Assembly: GCA_030550235.1 (NCBI GenBank)
Contig: JAUQPU010000002.1
Location: 28,602-92,601 of the forward strand
Direction: 5' to 3'
DNA from: Thermoproteota archaeon
GTDB taxonomy: Archaea; Thermoproteota; Nitrososphaeria_A; Caldarchaeales; Calditenuaceae
DNA: 64,000 nucleotides
Shown: in pieces, positions 18,094 to 27,994 of the stretch
Layout of the letters: each line of letters starts with the position of its first letter
How positions within the stretch are numbered: position 1 is the first letter of the stretch
Notes under the pieces: generated by a model
What the model saw: only the letters and a program-made list of their open reading frames with translations
Told to the model about the DNA's origin: nothing
The model's database searches: none
Translations under genes and position numbers: made by a program

Positions 18094-19302
18094 TTAGGGA
18101 TAGAGTAGAGGCATAGGATCTATCTCACCCAGTTCCCTGATTTTTTCAAGTCTCGACATCAAGTAGTCGCGCGCTCCCCTAGCGCTGGGCAGCTCACCGA
18201 CAATCTCCCCCTTCAATATGAGAGGCTTTAACAGCTCCTCAACTGGCCCTCCGCACTTTGGGCATCTCTCAAGCCTCTTCTGCCTCTGCACAATCGTGTC
18301 GTGGAATGCGTCACACCTGTAAACCTGCTTTGAAGAGGGCAGCTTACCCCTTTTAGACACGGGTCTCCCCTCAACCTCCACAATGTCGAGGGCCAGGTCA
18401 ATAGATGGTGGGAAAGCTATCGATGTCCCCACACCGAAGCCGTCAGCGACATCGTAGAGCTCCACAACGTCATCCTCATCGACGCCACCGCTCACGTAGA
18501 TCTTAACACCTCTATACCCGTTTACCTCTAGCGTCCACTTAACCTCCTCAATGATGCGCCTCATATTCCCCCGCCGCGAGGATGGGGTATCAAGCCTCAC
18601 ACCGTGGAGCCTGTTGCCCAACGTCTTTGCTGCGAGGAGGGCCTCCTCCCTCTCATCTGAGAAAGTGTCACAGAGAGCTATTCTAGGAACCTCCTCCGAT
18701 ACGGTCTCGTCGAAGGATTTCCAGGCATCTTCTTGCTTCCCCGAGACTATTATCAGGGCGTGGGGCATGGTCCCTACCGGTTTTTCACCGATCAGCTCCG
18801 CGCCTAGGACGCCGGAGACCGCGTCGCAGCCGCCTATGAAGGCAGATCTATCCACCGCAGGAGCCACTGCAGGGTGGACGCATCTGATTCCGAAAAAGAT
18901 AAGCATCTTCCCCCAGCTCTTCAGCCTGATTCTAGCGGCCTTTGTAGCCACGCTGGAGCCGTGCCGCAGCAAACCAAGTATCGAGGACTCGTAGACCCCG
19001 AACTCGCCATAGGGCCCTGAGACCTCCAAGACAGGCTCAAGCGGCCTGAAGACCTCGCCCTCCTTCATCGAGTAGACATCGATGCTTCTACCTCTCAAGA
19101 CGGCGGCGACTTCTTCCAAACCAGCCAGCACAGCCCACCCATACCCGCTCGGGAGACTGTAGGCGTGAACATCTGCAACGACCCTCTTATCCAGAACCCT
19201 CTTAATTGAGAGTACCTCCCGGGTCCTCACAAAGTAGATGTCGGTAACTCTACCACCCTTCACGTCGTCAACTGAGGCGGCGTAGATCTTCGGCTCCCTC
19301 AA
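18094..19302 (-). CDS. pncB: Nicotinate phosphoribosyltransferase
   Basis: 402 aa; YFVRTREVL, VAPAVDRSAFIGGCDAVSG, GTMPHALI, VRLDTPSSRRGN, IYVSGGVDEDDV, C-terminal CPKCGG. Confidence 0.88.
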   Translation of the reverse strand: MREPKIYAASVDDVKGGRVTDIYFVRTREVLSIKRVLDKRVVADVHAYSLPSGYGWAVLAGLEEVAAVLRGRSIDVYSMKEGEVFRPLEPVLEVSGPYGEFGVYESSILGLLRHGSSVATKAARIRLKSWGKMLIFFGIRCVHPAVAPAVDRSAFIGGCDAVSGVLGAELIGEKPVGTMPHALIIVSGKQEDAWKSFDETVSEEVPRIALCDTFSDEREEALLAAKTLGNRLHGVRLDTPSSRRGNMRRIIEEVKWTLEVNGYRGVKIYVSGGVDEDDVVELYDVADGFGVGTSIAFPPSIDLALDIVEVEGRPVSKRGKLPSSKQVYRCDAFHDTIVQRQKRLERCPKCGGPVEELLKPLILKGEIVGELPSARGARDYLMSRLEKIRELGEIDPMPLLYP

Positions 19303-19433
19303 AACACATCAGGCATCCACTAAGTAGGGGATGATAAAAACCCTTAAAGGAGATTGTGAGGACGTTCTCTCCCCTCTACCGCCATCCAGGGTGAAGGCCT
19401 TATAAACACCTGAAATAAAGGGGCATTAAAGGA

Positions 19434-19853
19434 ATGCCGCGGTTTAAGCTCCAGCTAAACAGGCCCTATGGACAAGTCAGCGTAGAGGCTGAGAACATCG
19501 AGGAGATAATTGCCTCCATCAAAAAATTGATAGAGCTATCAGGGGCCGTGGAGAGGAGTCTCGGGTTAGGCACCCCATCCAGCCAGCAGACAGCAGCTCT
19601 ACCCAGGAAGGCTAGGCCGAGGAGGGGCCGCTCCGAGGCAGTCCTAGCCCTCGAAACCATAGAGACGAGGCTCCTCGGAACAGGCTTCTTCCACACGCCG
19701 CGCTCAACATCCGAGGTGAGGCAGAAGATCCACGAACTCACCGGCTTAAAGCTTCAGAGCAGAAAAGTCAGCCAGGCTTTGGGCATACTGTTTGACGCGG
19801 GGAAGATTATGAGGGTTGGGAGGAGGGGAGGTTATAGATGGTTTGAGAAATAG
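19434..19853 (+). CDS. Hypothetical protein with C-terminal winged-helix-like region
   Basis: 139 aa; promoter-proximal ATG; C-terminal TSEVRQKIHELTGLKLQSRKVSQALGILFDAGKIMRVGRRGGYRWFEK. Confidence 0.6.
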   Translation: MPRFKLQLNRPYGQVSVEAENIEEIIASIKKLIELSGAVERSLGLGTPSSQQTAALPRKARPRRGRSEAVLALETIETRLLGTGFFHTPRSTSEVRQKIHELTGLKLQSRKVSQALGILFDAGKIMRVGRRGGYRWFEK

Positions 19854-19866
19854 ATGTGTGGATTGT

Positions 19867-20832
19867 TTATGCGAGGTAGGCGTAGGCTAGCCTGTCCAAG
19901 TGTTTGATACGTTTCGCGGGGTGGGGGTGTGTGCTGAAGAGGTCGCTCAATGGACCCGCTTTAGCCCGCCTCAGCTCCTCAATAGCCCTCTCCACGTCGA
20001 CGTAAGGATCGATTGCGTGCTCGGGGTCTGAGATGAAGAACATCTTAAGCTGCTCGGTCCTCGCCCTCATCTCCGGCCTAATTCTCCCAGAGAGCGTCAT
20101 AATCCTGACTAAAGCCCTCTGCAGCTTCCTCGCTCCATCGCTCACAACCATAGCCGCGTGGCTGTCGGCATAATACTCTCGCAGCCTGCTCATCAGGAAA
20201 ACGAACAGGTTGAATATGAAGCTCAAGACTATCAGGCCGATGCCTATCAGGACTGGTGCTGCTCCCCCGCCGTTCCTCCTACCTCCTCCGAAGAGCCCAG
20301 ACATGTATAGCGTATAGCCAATATAATATATTATTGCGGGTATCAGGCTTATCATCAGCATGACCACGACGTCCCTGTGCTTCAGGTGGCCAACCTCGTG
20401 GGCTATCACCGCCTCGAGCTCCTCGCGTGGAATCCGACCCAATAAGCCGCTAGTGACTGCCACCATAGGCCCTGTCAGGGGGCTTCCATAGGCGAAGGCG
20501 TTCGGCACGCCTATGTCAGCTATCATCACCTTCGGCCTATCACGCAAACCACTCTTCGAAGCCACCTCATCGACCATCTGGTAAAGCCACTGATACGATG
20601 CTGCATCTGCCTCACGGACCCTATAGACCGCGTTAATCAGATAGGGGCCGAGGAGCCATTGGAGGATGTTTAAAATCACTACAAACCCTATTACGCCATA
20701 GATGTAGAACGTTGGCAGTCCCAAGTACAGAATGAGCGCTGTTAATAGGAGCGTGGCTGTCCCAACAACTACAAGCCAGATAGTGATCATGCTGACCCGT
20801 AATCCGAGTAGCGAGGTTCTAACCTGCTCCAC
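19867..20832 (-). CDS. htpX: HtpX-family M48 membrane protease
   Basis: 321 aa; AVIAHEVGHLKHRDVVVM, REYYADSHAAMV, FSTHPHPAKRIKHL. Confidence 0.92.
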   Translation of the reverse strand: MEQVRTSLLGLRVSMITIWLVVVGTATLLLTALILYLGLPTFYIYGVIGFVVILNILQWLLGPYLINAVYRVREADAASYQWLYQMVDEVASKSGLRDRPKVMIADIGVPNAFAYGSPLTGPMVAVTSGLLGRIPREELEAVIAHEVGHLKHRDVVVMLMISLIPAIIYYIGYTLYMSGLFGGGRRNGGGAAPVLIGIGLIVLSFIFNLFVFLMSRLREYYADSHAAMVVSDGARKLQRALVRIMTLSGRIRPEMRARTEQLKMFFISDPEHAIDPYVDVERAIEELRRAKAGPLSDLFSTHPHPAKRIKHLDRLAYAYLA

Positions 20833-21082
20833 GCCTCAAAACCCCCTCTTATACGATATAAGCAATAGGCAAGTATTAAATCTAATCCAATATAAAAGAG
20901 ACGTTACACAACCTAGTCTTAAAGAGAGAAGTAAATTGCTTTTCAAAAGAAGGGTCCCTATATTGGATGAGGCAGTTAGTCCCCAACTGGTGTTTGGGGA
21001 ACTGTGTTGAGCTAAGACCGTAATATGCTATGTTACGTAGTTAATTGAGATAGGGAAAAGGCGTTATCGTTTTCTTTGGTGA

Positions 21083-21367
21083 TTAGATTATCTCTCTAAC
21101 CTTCCTCTCCTCTCTCGGCCGAACCTTCAGCACGCCATAGTGTATGGCACAGGATATACAGAGATTCTCTGTTACGATGTTCTGGGAGATGTATGCGCCT
21201 GCCTTTTTCAGCTCTCTGAAGAGGTCTCCACGAACTAGTGACACGCGTCTTGTGACGCGTTGTATCTTGCTTCTTGGGACAAGAGCACCGCAGTTGTCAC
21301 ACTGAATCATAGGCTCAGAGCCCTTCTGCCCCTTTGCCCTACCCCTGTTCTTCCGCTTTACAGGCAT
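21083..21367 (-). CDS. rps26e: 30S ribosomal protein S26e
   Basis: 94 aa; KRKNRGRAKG...IQCDNCGALVPRSK..KR...CISCAIHYGVLKVRPREERK. Confidence 0.9.
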   Translation of the reverse strand: MPVKRKNRGRAKGQKGSEPMIQCDNCGALVPRSKIQRVTRRVSLVRGDLFRELKKAGAYISQNIVTENLCISCAIHYGVLKVRPREERKVREII

Positions 21368-21466
21368 GTTGTCCGGTGATAGATTATAAGGGGGGTGATT
21401 TAAACCCTCTATCGACCAATTATAGGGGCTTCAAAGCGTCTCCGCGCCCTTTAGCTGTGTAGGCGA

Positions 21467-21979
21467 CTATTTTGTGCCTTTTTTCTTAGCCTTTAAAAAA
21501 GTCTCAAACGCCCTTAGCGCCTCCTCTTGGACTGGGTCAACAGAGCCTGGCCTAATTTTTCTAATCCAGTTGAGCGCCTCCTCACTCCCCATCCCCTTAC
21601 TGTACATCATGTAGGCGGCGGCTATGGAGCCTGACCTTCCTTGACCGGCTGCACAGTGTACTAGCACCCTCCTTCCCTGTCTCCTCATCTCGTCGATGAA
21701 TTTGACTGATTTCAATATGACCTCGAGCGGTGGCGGGTCATGGTCGGCCGTCGGCAGATGCTCGTAGATAATGTTGAAGCCCTCTAGGAATATGGGTGGA
21801 ATCCTATCTTCGGTTAGGGAGAGGATTGAGCTTATACCGTTCTCGTGGAGCCACTCTATCTGGCTTCTTGTGACTGGACGGCCTGAAACCGCCAGTCCCT
21901 CGTCAACCCAGCCAAAATTGAAGGGCACGTCTGTGAACATCGCCCTGATCCGCCTTGAAATATCCCCTAGATTACCCAC
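21467..21979 (-). CDS. Dual-specificity protein phosphatase
   Basis: 170 aa; VLVHCAAGQGRSGSIAAAYMM (CX5R catalytic loop). Confidence 0.88.
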   Translation of the reverse strand: MGNLGDISRRIRAMFTDVPFNFGWVDEGLAVSGRPVTRSQIEWLHENGISSILSLTEDRIPPIFLEGFNIIYEHLPTADHDPPPLEVILKSVKFIDEMRRQGRRVLVHCAAGQGRSGSIAAAYMMYSKGMGSEEALNWIRKIRPGSVDPVQEEALRAFETFLKAKKKGTK

Positions 21980-22060
21980 GAATTAGATAACGCGTAGGCT
22001 GCTATAAGACTCTTGAGCGGGTAGGGGATATAAATCCGGGGATAATAACTAGTCTCGGAG

Positions 22061-22954
22061 ATGGTTAGCGGGGTTTCGGTGGTAGCTGGGCCTGCATCGA
22101 CCGAGTTGGGGGTTAAGATTGCTGAGGCGATGGGGGTTAGAGTTCTGAGGCTCCAGCATAAAGTCTTCCCTGACGGCGAGTCCTATTTTCGATTCCTAGA
22201 AAAATCCGATTCCACAGTCATCCTCGTGCAGGGTACACACCCACCACAGGACAAACACCTCATCCAGCTGCTCCTCATGTCCAAATCTCTCAGAGAGTTG
22301 GGGGCATCGCGCATAGTTGCAGTCATCCCCTATCTAGCCTATGCGCGGCAAGACAAGGCCTTTTTGGAGGGGGAGGCAGTGAGTCTGAGAATAGTCCTTT
22401 ACCTAATGACATCCTGCGGGATTGACGAGCTCGTCACAGTAAATCCCCACGCGCCCTGGGCCTTAAAGGAGTCTCAGCTCATGGGGCACTCCATCAGTGT
22501 CGCTAAGACTCTAGCCTTTGATGTGAAGAGACGCGGCTGGCAGGTCTCCTATGTCGTCTCGCCTGGGAAGAAGGGTATGGAGCTTGCAACGGAGGCCTCT
22601 GCGGAGCTAGGCGCGGAGCCTGTGAAGGCTGAGTCTTGGAGAGACCCAACAACAGGTGAAGTCAAGGTGGAGTTAGAGGATAGCGAGGTCTTCAGCAATA
22701 AAGGCGTGCTGGTTATTGACGATGTCGTGAGCTCTGGGGGGACGATGAGTAAGCTCGTCAGGAAACTCAAATCTGCAAAAGCCTCAAAGGTCTATGCGTG
22801 CTGTATCCACGGCCTATTCATCGGCGGCTCAGACCAGAAAATTCTAGAAGCAGGGGCAGAAGCGATCATAGCCACTAACACCATCCCGAACAAATACGCC
22901 ACTGTCGATATATCACGCGAGATAGCCAATTATCTGGCGGCCCTAGTCTCTTGA
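22061..22954 (+). CDS. prs: Ribose-phosphate pyrophosphokinase
   Basis: 297 aa; FPDGESYFRF, VIPYLAYARQDKAFLEGEAVSLR, GVLVIDDVVSSGGTMSK. Confidence 0.92.
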   Translation: MVSGVSVVAGPASTELGVKIAEAMGVRVLRLQHKVFPDGESYFRFLEKSDSTVILVQGTHPPQDKHLIQLLLMSKSLRELGASRIVAVIPYLAYARQDKAFLEGEAVSLRIVLYLMTSCGIDELVTVNPHAPWALKESQLMGHSISVAKTLAFDVKRRGWQVSYVVSPGKKGMELATEASAELGAEPVKAESWRDPTTGEVKVELEDSEVFSNKGVLVIDDVVSSGGTMSKLVRKLKSAKASKVYACCIHGLFIGGSDQKILEAGAEAIIATNTIPNKYATVDISREIANYLAALVS

Positions 22955-23982
22955 AGCGTATACTAGCGCTACTCTCAGGTGATGCACCGAAGCTCGCGCT
23001 AAGCGAGCTAAGGTCAATCCTCTATATCCTAAGTGGCAGCGACTATGTTGAAAGGCTTACAGATAGGCTCGTCCAGCTCGACTCTAGTATTGGTGATGCC
23101 CGCATCATAACCTGCCGCTCAGCATACGTGAAGGAGCTGATAGAGCCAATCCTGTACCATTCGGAGCTTTATGTGGGTTGTGAGGTCGATGTAGGCGAGT
23201 CTGAGACATTGAAGACGGCCCGTAGCTTCGCAGTGAGAGCTGTAAGGCTCGGCGGCGTAAAGTTTGATAGTGTCGCTGTTGAGAGGTGGATTGGCGGGCT
23301 TGTCAAGTCTAGCTACCCCCATCTTAGAGTTGATTTATCCAAACCCGATGTACTGGTCCACGCATTTATCACCGAGAAAGGATTATACGCTGGGCCACTC
23401 CTAGCACGGCTAAACTATAGAGTACTAGAGTCTAGGAGGCCTAAGATGAGGCCTTTCCGCCACCCCTCAGCCCTGATGCCGAGGCTCGCGAGATGTATGG
23501 TCAACCTGACACGGGCTAGGCCTGGGGGATGGATAATAGACCCGTTCGCCGGTACAGGCTCAATCCCTATCGAAGCGGCTGACATGGGCTATAAGGTCCT
23601 TGCGATAGAGCTGAAGGGATGGATAGCGCGCGGCTGTCTCCTGAACCTGAAGTGGAGTGGCCATGCTGATAAGGTGGGGCTAGTATGCGGCGACGCAGTT
23701 AAACCACCTCTGCGGGGTGTCTTCCATGGAGTGGCGACTGACCCACCCTACGGCCGCTCAACACAGCTAGGCGGCAGAGACATCCAGCAACTATATCTAG
23801 ATGCCTTCTCATCGACTGCGAATCTTCTCGAAGCCGGTAGCAGGATCGTGGCGGCGATTCCGCAGCAGCGCATTGACCCAACACTGCTTGAGGAGATTGG
23901 CCTCCGTCTCTTGGAGCAATACCCCATAAGGATTCACTCCGGTCTAACTAGGGTCGTCTGTATCTATAGCGTGGGGTCTTGA
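22951..23982 (+). CDS. THUMP-domain tRNA guanine N2-methyltransferase-like (Trm-G10/Trm11 family)
   Basis: 343 aa; RPFRHPSALMPRLARCMVNLTRA, IIDPFAGTGSIPIEAADMGY, VATDPPYGRST. Confidence 0.88.
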   Translation: MKRILALLSGDAPKLALSELRSILYILSGSDYVERLTDRLVQLDSSIGDARIITCRSAYVKELIEPILYHSELYVGCEVDVGESETLKTARSFAVRAVRLGGVKFDSVAVERWIGGLVKSSYPHLRVDLSKPDVLVHAFITEKGLYAGPLLARLNYRVLESRRPKMRPFRHPSALMPRLARCMVNLTRARPGGWIIDPFAGTGSIPIEAADMGYKVLAIELKGWIARGCLLNLKWSGHADKVGLVCGDAVKPPLRGVFHGVATDPPYGRSTQLGGRDIQQLYLDAFSSTANLLEAGSRIVAAIPQQRIDPTLLEEIGLRLLEQYPIRIHSGLTRVVCIYSVGS

Positions 23983-24155
23983 GCGTTGTATCCGTCATTT
24001 GGCTAACTTTATGGCTTGTCTGGTGGACGGGTTAACTAAATAATAGATGTCTGAAAGACGCAAATAAATGATATTGACTGTTAATATTACGCTAACATGA
24101 CCTTACTCATGTAAGAATGCTTATTAATGAGTGTTGACGTTATAATTCGTAACTT

Positions 24156-25157
24156 ATGGAGACTGAAGTCAGTTTGGAGCTTCAGAGGCTATCTCAGCAG
24201 CTCCAACAGAGCTGGAAGATTGTTAGAACGCCTCGCATGAAGGCTATACTCAAGATACAGGACATAGCTTGCGACGCCATGAGAAGTTATCTGAGGTCTG
24301 AGGGCTTCATAGAGCTCCTCCCACCAATCATCGGTCCAGTCACAGACCCGGGGATAAGGGGCGCGAAGCAGGTCACCTTCGATTACTATGGAAGAGAGTA
24401 CAAGGTGATGAGTAGTGCCATACTCTATAAGCAGGCGGCGATGAGCGGGCTTGGAAAAATTTTCTTTATGTCGCCTAACGTGAGGCTTGAGCCCATCGAC
24501 TCGGCCTTCACAGGCAGGCATCTAGTAGAGTTCGTTCAGCTTGACCTCGAGATAGCTGAGGCAACCTATTTCGACGCCATGTCCGTGGCTGAGAGGCTCC
24601 TATGCGAAGCGGTAAACACGGTGAGGGACACATGTCAGAGCGAATTGGAGTATCTCAATAGAAACCTGCCTCGTCTCACGCCCCCATTTAAGAAGCTCAC
24701 CTATGATGAAACCCTGGAATATCTCAGAGTGAATGGTGTGAAGATGCGGTATGGGATCGAGATTCCCTGGGATGCCGAACAGCTCCTGTCAAAGCTAGTT
24801 GGCGAGCCATTCTTCATCATAGACTATCCAAGGGGAGCGCGCGGTTTCTATGACAGGGAGGATGAGAAGCGGCCCGGAATTCTTAGGGATTTCGACCTCA
24901 TTTATCCGGAGGGCTATGGTGAATGTGCCTCCGGAGCTGAGCGGGAGCATCGATATGAGAAGGTGTTGGCGCGGATGAAGGAGACCGGTGAGGACCCGAG
25001 GAAGTATTCATGGTATCTTGAGATGCTTAGGGAGGGGATCCCCCCAAGTGCAGGGTTCGGGATAGGCATAGAGAGGCTTACGCGCTATCTATGTGGACTT
25101 GAGTATGTTTGGGAGGCGAGGCTCTGCCCCAAGCTGGCTGGAATACACTCACCATAA
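24156..25157 (+). CDS. AsnRS-related class II synthetase paralogue lacking anticodon-binding domain (archaeal asparagine synthetase A-like)
   Basis: 333 aa; starts directly in the class II catalytic core (KAILKIQDIACDAMRSYLRSEGFIELLPPIIGP...), ends GFGIGIERLTRYLCGLEYVWEARLCPKLAG. Confidence 0.8.
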   Translation: METEVSLELQRLSQQLQQSWKIVRTPRMKAILKIQDIACDAMRSYLRSEGFIELLPPIIGPVTDPGIRGAKQVTFDYYGREYKVMSSAILYKQAAMSGLGKIFFMSPNVRLEPIDSAFTGRHLVEFVQLDLEIAEATYFDAMSVAERLLCEAVNTVRDTCQSELEYLNRNLPRLTPPFKKLTYDETLEYLRVNGVKMRYGIEIPWDAEQLLSKLVGEPFFIIDYPRGARGFYDREDEKRPGILRDFDLIYPEGYGECASGAEREHRYEKVLARMKETGEDPRKYSWYLEMLREGIPPSAGFGIGIERLTRYLCGLEYVWEARLCPKLAGIHSP

Positions 25158-25169
25158 AAATGCAGGGAG

Positions 25170-26558
25170 GTGGTACACCTTATCGTGCAAATCTCAAACT
25201 TCATTCTCAAGCTCTTTCTAGCCCTTCATAGAGTCTACTCAGTATACTCAGACTTAGCCGAGATCTGGAGGAGTTATCCATTTAGAGAGATTATCGAGCG
25301 CGCCCGTAATGGCGTTGATGCGATATATCCTCGTGATGTCCTGAAGCCCTCAATCATGTTGCTCAAGGGCGCCAACATATACAAGACGCCGACAAGATAC
25401 GCGACGCTTGATGAGCTTCTCATACTCCCTCCAGCCTTTACCCCCCTGAGGCTTAAGAGAATGTCAGAGCTACTGCGCGAGCCCATATTCAGCGATGTGG
25501 ATCTGAGGCATAGAATTGGTGGCTTCGATGTGGGCATGCCTGTGATGGTTGCTTCTATGGGTTCTGTGCAGGTGGCGAATAAGGTTTCGCTGGAGGTTGC
25601 ACGGGGTGCTGCGCGTATGGGTGTCCCGATGGGTGTTGGTGAGAACGTCGCAACTACTTGGGGATATTCGAAGAGGATTAGGAGTAGCCAGCCTTGCTTC
25701 AAGGAGAGGGTCTTGACATACTTCGAGCATATGAATGATGGTCTAGGCGGAGTGACGATACAGCAGAGTGTCGAGGACGCATACGGCGAGCTATGGAACA
25801 GGGTCTACTCAGACCCTGACATCGAGCCGTACATCCAGAAGGGGCTAGTAGGGTTTGAGATTAAGGTTGGTCAGGGCTCGAAGCCTGGGCTGGGGGGTGA
25901 GGTGAGGCTTTCAAGGGAGGAGGCTGAACGTCTCAGGGACAAATATCACTTCACCGAGGACCCGGAGAGTTCTTTGAGAGGCTCTATCGAGAGGCACTCG
26001 GCTCCTGGGACATATGTGCCGGAGATACTTCGGAGCATGCTCAGGCTGATGAGGAATAATTATCCCAGGTGTAGGATCTGGGTGAAGCTAGGCCCGTTTA
26101 GAGATTTGCCTGAGGTTCTCGATGTCTTGCTCTCAGAGGGTGTGGACGCTGTCTGGATTGACGGGAAGGAAGGTGGGACAGGCATGAGCCCTTACGTCTC
26201 TATGAGGCATCTGGGCCTCCCCCTTATAGCTGCCCTATGCAGTGTTTCTGGGCGGCTGGGGGTCGGGAATGGCTCCTCCTCGGTCATAGTCTCTGGGAGG
26301 CTCTATGACGGTGGTCATCTCGTCAAATGCCTATGCCTCGGCCTAGATGGTGTGGCGTTTGGACGTCCAGTCGCTGTTGCGGGATGGGTGGCAGGACATA
26401 GAGGGGTTGAGAACTATCTCAAGACCGTTGAGATTGAGGCTAAGATGCTTATCTCGGCGCTAGGCAAATACAGTGTTAGGGATCTTTCACGTGAGGACTT
26501 GGGCTGTCTGGATAGGGACATTGCCGAGAGGCTTGGCTTAAGATACGTATACGGTTAG
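25170..26558 (+). CDS. Glutamate synthase alpha-like FMN-binding domain protein
   Basis: 462 aa; GMPVMVASMGSVQVANKV, GVGENV, FEIKVGQGSKPGLGGEV, IWVKLGP, VWIDGKEGGTGMSPY, GLDGVAFGRP; N-terminal start uncertain. Confidence 0.85.
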   Translation: MVHLIVQISNFILKLFLALHRVYSVYSDLAEIWRSYPFREIIERARNGVDAIYPRDVLKPSIMLLKGANIYKTPTRYATLDELLILPPAFTPLRLKRMSELLREPIFSDVDLRHRIGGFDVGMPVMVASMGSVQVANKVSLEVARGAARMGVPMGVGENVATTWGYSKRIRSSQPCFKERVLTYFEHMNDGLGGVTIQQSVEDAYGELWNRVYSDPDIEPYIQKGLVGFEIKVGQGSKPGLGGEVRLSREEAERLRDKYHFTEDPESSLRGSIERHSAPGTYVPEILRSMLRLMRNNYPRCRIWVKLGPFRDLPEVLDVLLSEGVDAVWIDGKEGGTGMSPYVSMRHLGLPLIAALCSVSGRLGVGNGSSSVIVSGRLYDGGHLVKCLCLGLDGVAFGRPVAVAGWVAGHRGVENYLKTVEIEAKMLISALGKYSVRDLSREDLGCLDRDIAERLGLRYVYG

Positions 26559-26612
26559 CTCTAGGTGATGGCTATTACCTCCCGGCTAGCGGTCTAGTTC
26601 TGTGGCGCGACG

Positions 26613-27533
26613 ATGACCCAGATGCTTGTATGCTTCCTAGGAACGAGCGGTGGAATGCCTACGCCCCATAGGGCCCTCCCCTGTGTGGCTGTGAGGTTTG
26701 CAGGTACGCTCATGCTCTTCGACTGCGGAGAGTCAACACAGAGGCAGCTCCTAGCATCAGGCCTCGGCCTTCCGAGGGAGCTGAAAATCTTCATCACTCA
26801 CCGACACGCCGACCACCTACTAGGCATACCGGGAGTCCTATACACCCTCAGCATGATGGGAAGGGAGGACCCGGTAGAAATCTATGGCCACGCATCGTCA
26901 TGCGAGGTCGTGAATAGGCTGCTGGAGGCCCTGGAAACTGAGGTTGGGTTCGGCGTGGAGGTCAAGGCCGTAGGGCCAGGCCTTGTTTATCGGGGTAGAG
27001 AGTTTAGGGTTGAGGCCCAAGAGTCAGACCACTCCACTGAGTCGCTCTGCTACAGTGTTCTCGAGGATGAGCGGCCTGGGAGGATGAGGGTCGAGTATCT
27101 GGAGGAGCTTGGGATTCCACGGGGGCCTCTCTGGGGTAGGCTGCAGAGGGGTGAACCAATCACTTTTCAGGGAAGGATGGTTAGGCCGGAGGAGGCTGTA
27201 GACCCTCCTAGGAGGGGCAGAAAGATAGTCTATACAGGAGACACTAGATTCTCCGAGAAGATAGTTAGGTTTGCAGACCAGGCCGACCTCCTGATACACG
27301 ACGCCACCTTCGACCAGAGCCTCTCGGACCGCGCGAGGGAGGAGGGGCATAGCACAGCCTCAGAGGCCGCCACCGCTGCCCTACAGGCCAAAGCCAGACT
27401 ATTGGCACTCTTCCACATAAGCCCCCGATATCATGGGAAGGAAGAGGTGCTGCTAAGCGAGGCTAGGAGAATCTTTCCAAACACCATCCTCCCAAGCGAC
27501 TTAGACAGGATCGAGATACCCTATCCTGAATGA
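26613..27533 (+). CDS. rnz: Ribonuclease Z
   Basis: 306 aa; FLGTSGGMPTPHRALPC, FDCGESTQRQLL, FITHRHADHLLGIPGVL, IVYTGDTRFSEKIVRFADQADLLIHDATF, FHISPRY. Confidence 0.93.
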   Translation: MTQMLVCFLGTSGGMPTPHRALPCVAVRFAGTLMLFDCGESTQRQLLASGLGLPRELKIFITHRHADHLLGIPGVLYTLSMMGREDPVEIYGHASSCEVVNRLLEALETEVGFGVEVKAVGPGLVYRGREFRVEAQESDHSTESLCYSVLEDERPGRMRVEYLEELGIPRGPLWGRLQRGEPITFQGRMVRPEEAVDPPRRGRKIVYTGDTRFSEKIVRFADQADLLIHDATFDQSLSDRAREEGHSTASEAATAALQAKARLLALFHISPRYHGKEEVLLSEARRIFPNTILPSDLDRIEIPYPE

Positions 27534-27985
27534 CGTTTCAGAGTAAAAAGGCGTGGAGGCCATTCAGCCAGGTCTATCCAGCCCGTAAGCGCCTCATCTA
27601 GCTGGAAACTCTTAACCGACTCTGGCTCTCCCCCATCCAACCTCCTACGCAGCCTGTAATCGCTATCCACGATAAACTCGTCCTCGCCCTCATGTGGTGT
27701 CTCTATCTTCACCACGTCGCCAGGCTTAGCGGCCACGGCCGTAACATCAGGCGGTATCCCCCCCACACCTCGCCAAAGCACTACAATCCACCTCGCATCG
27801 CCAGGCTCCAAGAGATCCAGAAGCCCCTCTGTCGAAGTCACGATGCCTGGGCCTCGGAGCCCCACCTTCGTCGCACCACACCTCCTACACCTCCAAGCCT
27901 CAACAATCTTCACCACCTCCTCACCCTGCATAACATTCAAGGCACCCGCGTATCTTAGATCGTGGACGCATCTGGTGGTTGACAT
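27521..27985 (-). CDS. Conserved hypothetical with CxxC zinc-ribbon-like motif
   Basis: 154 aa; AWRCRRCGATK; overlaps the rnz 3' end by 13 nt (convergent). Confidence 0.55.
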   Translation of the reverse strand: MSTTRCVHDLRYAGALNVMQGEEVVKIVEAWRCRRCGATKVGLRGPGIVTSTEGLLDLLEPGDARWIVVLWRGVGGIPPDVTAVAAKPGDVVKIETPHEGEDEFIVDSDYRLRRRLDGGEPESVKSFQLDEALTGWIDLAEWPPRLFTLKRHSG

Positions 27986-27994
27986 CGAAGGACC

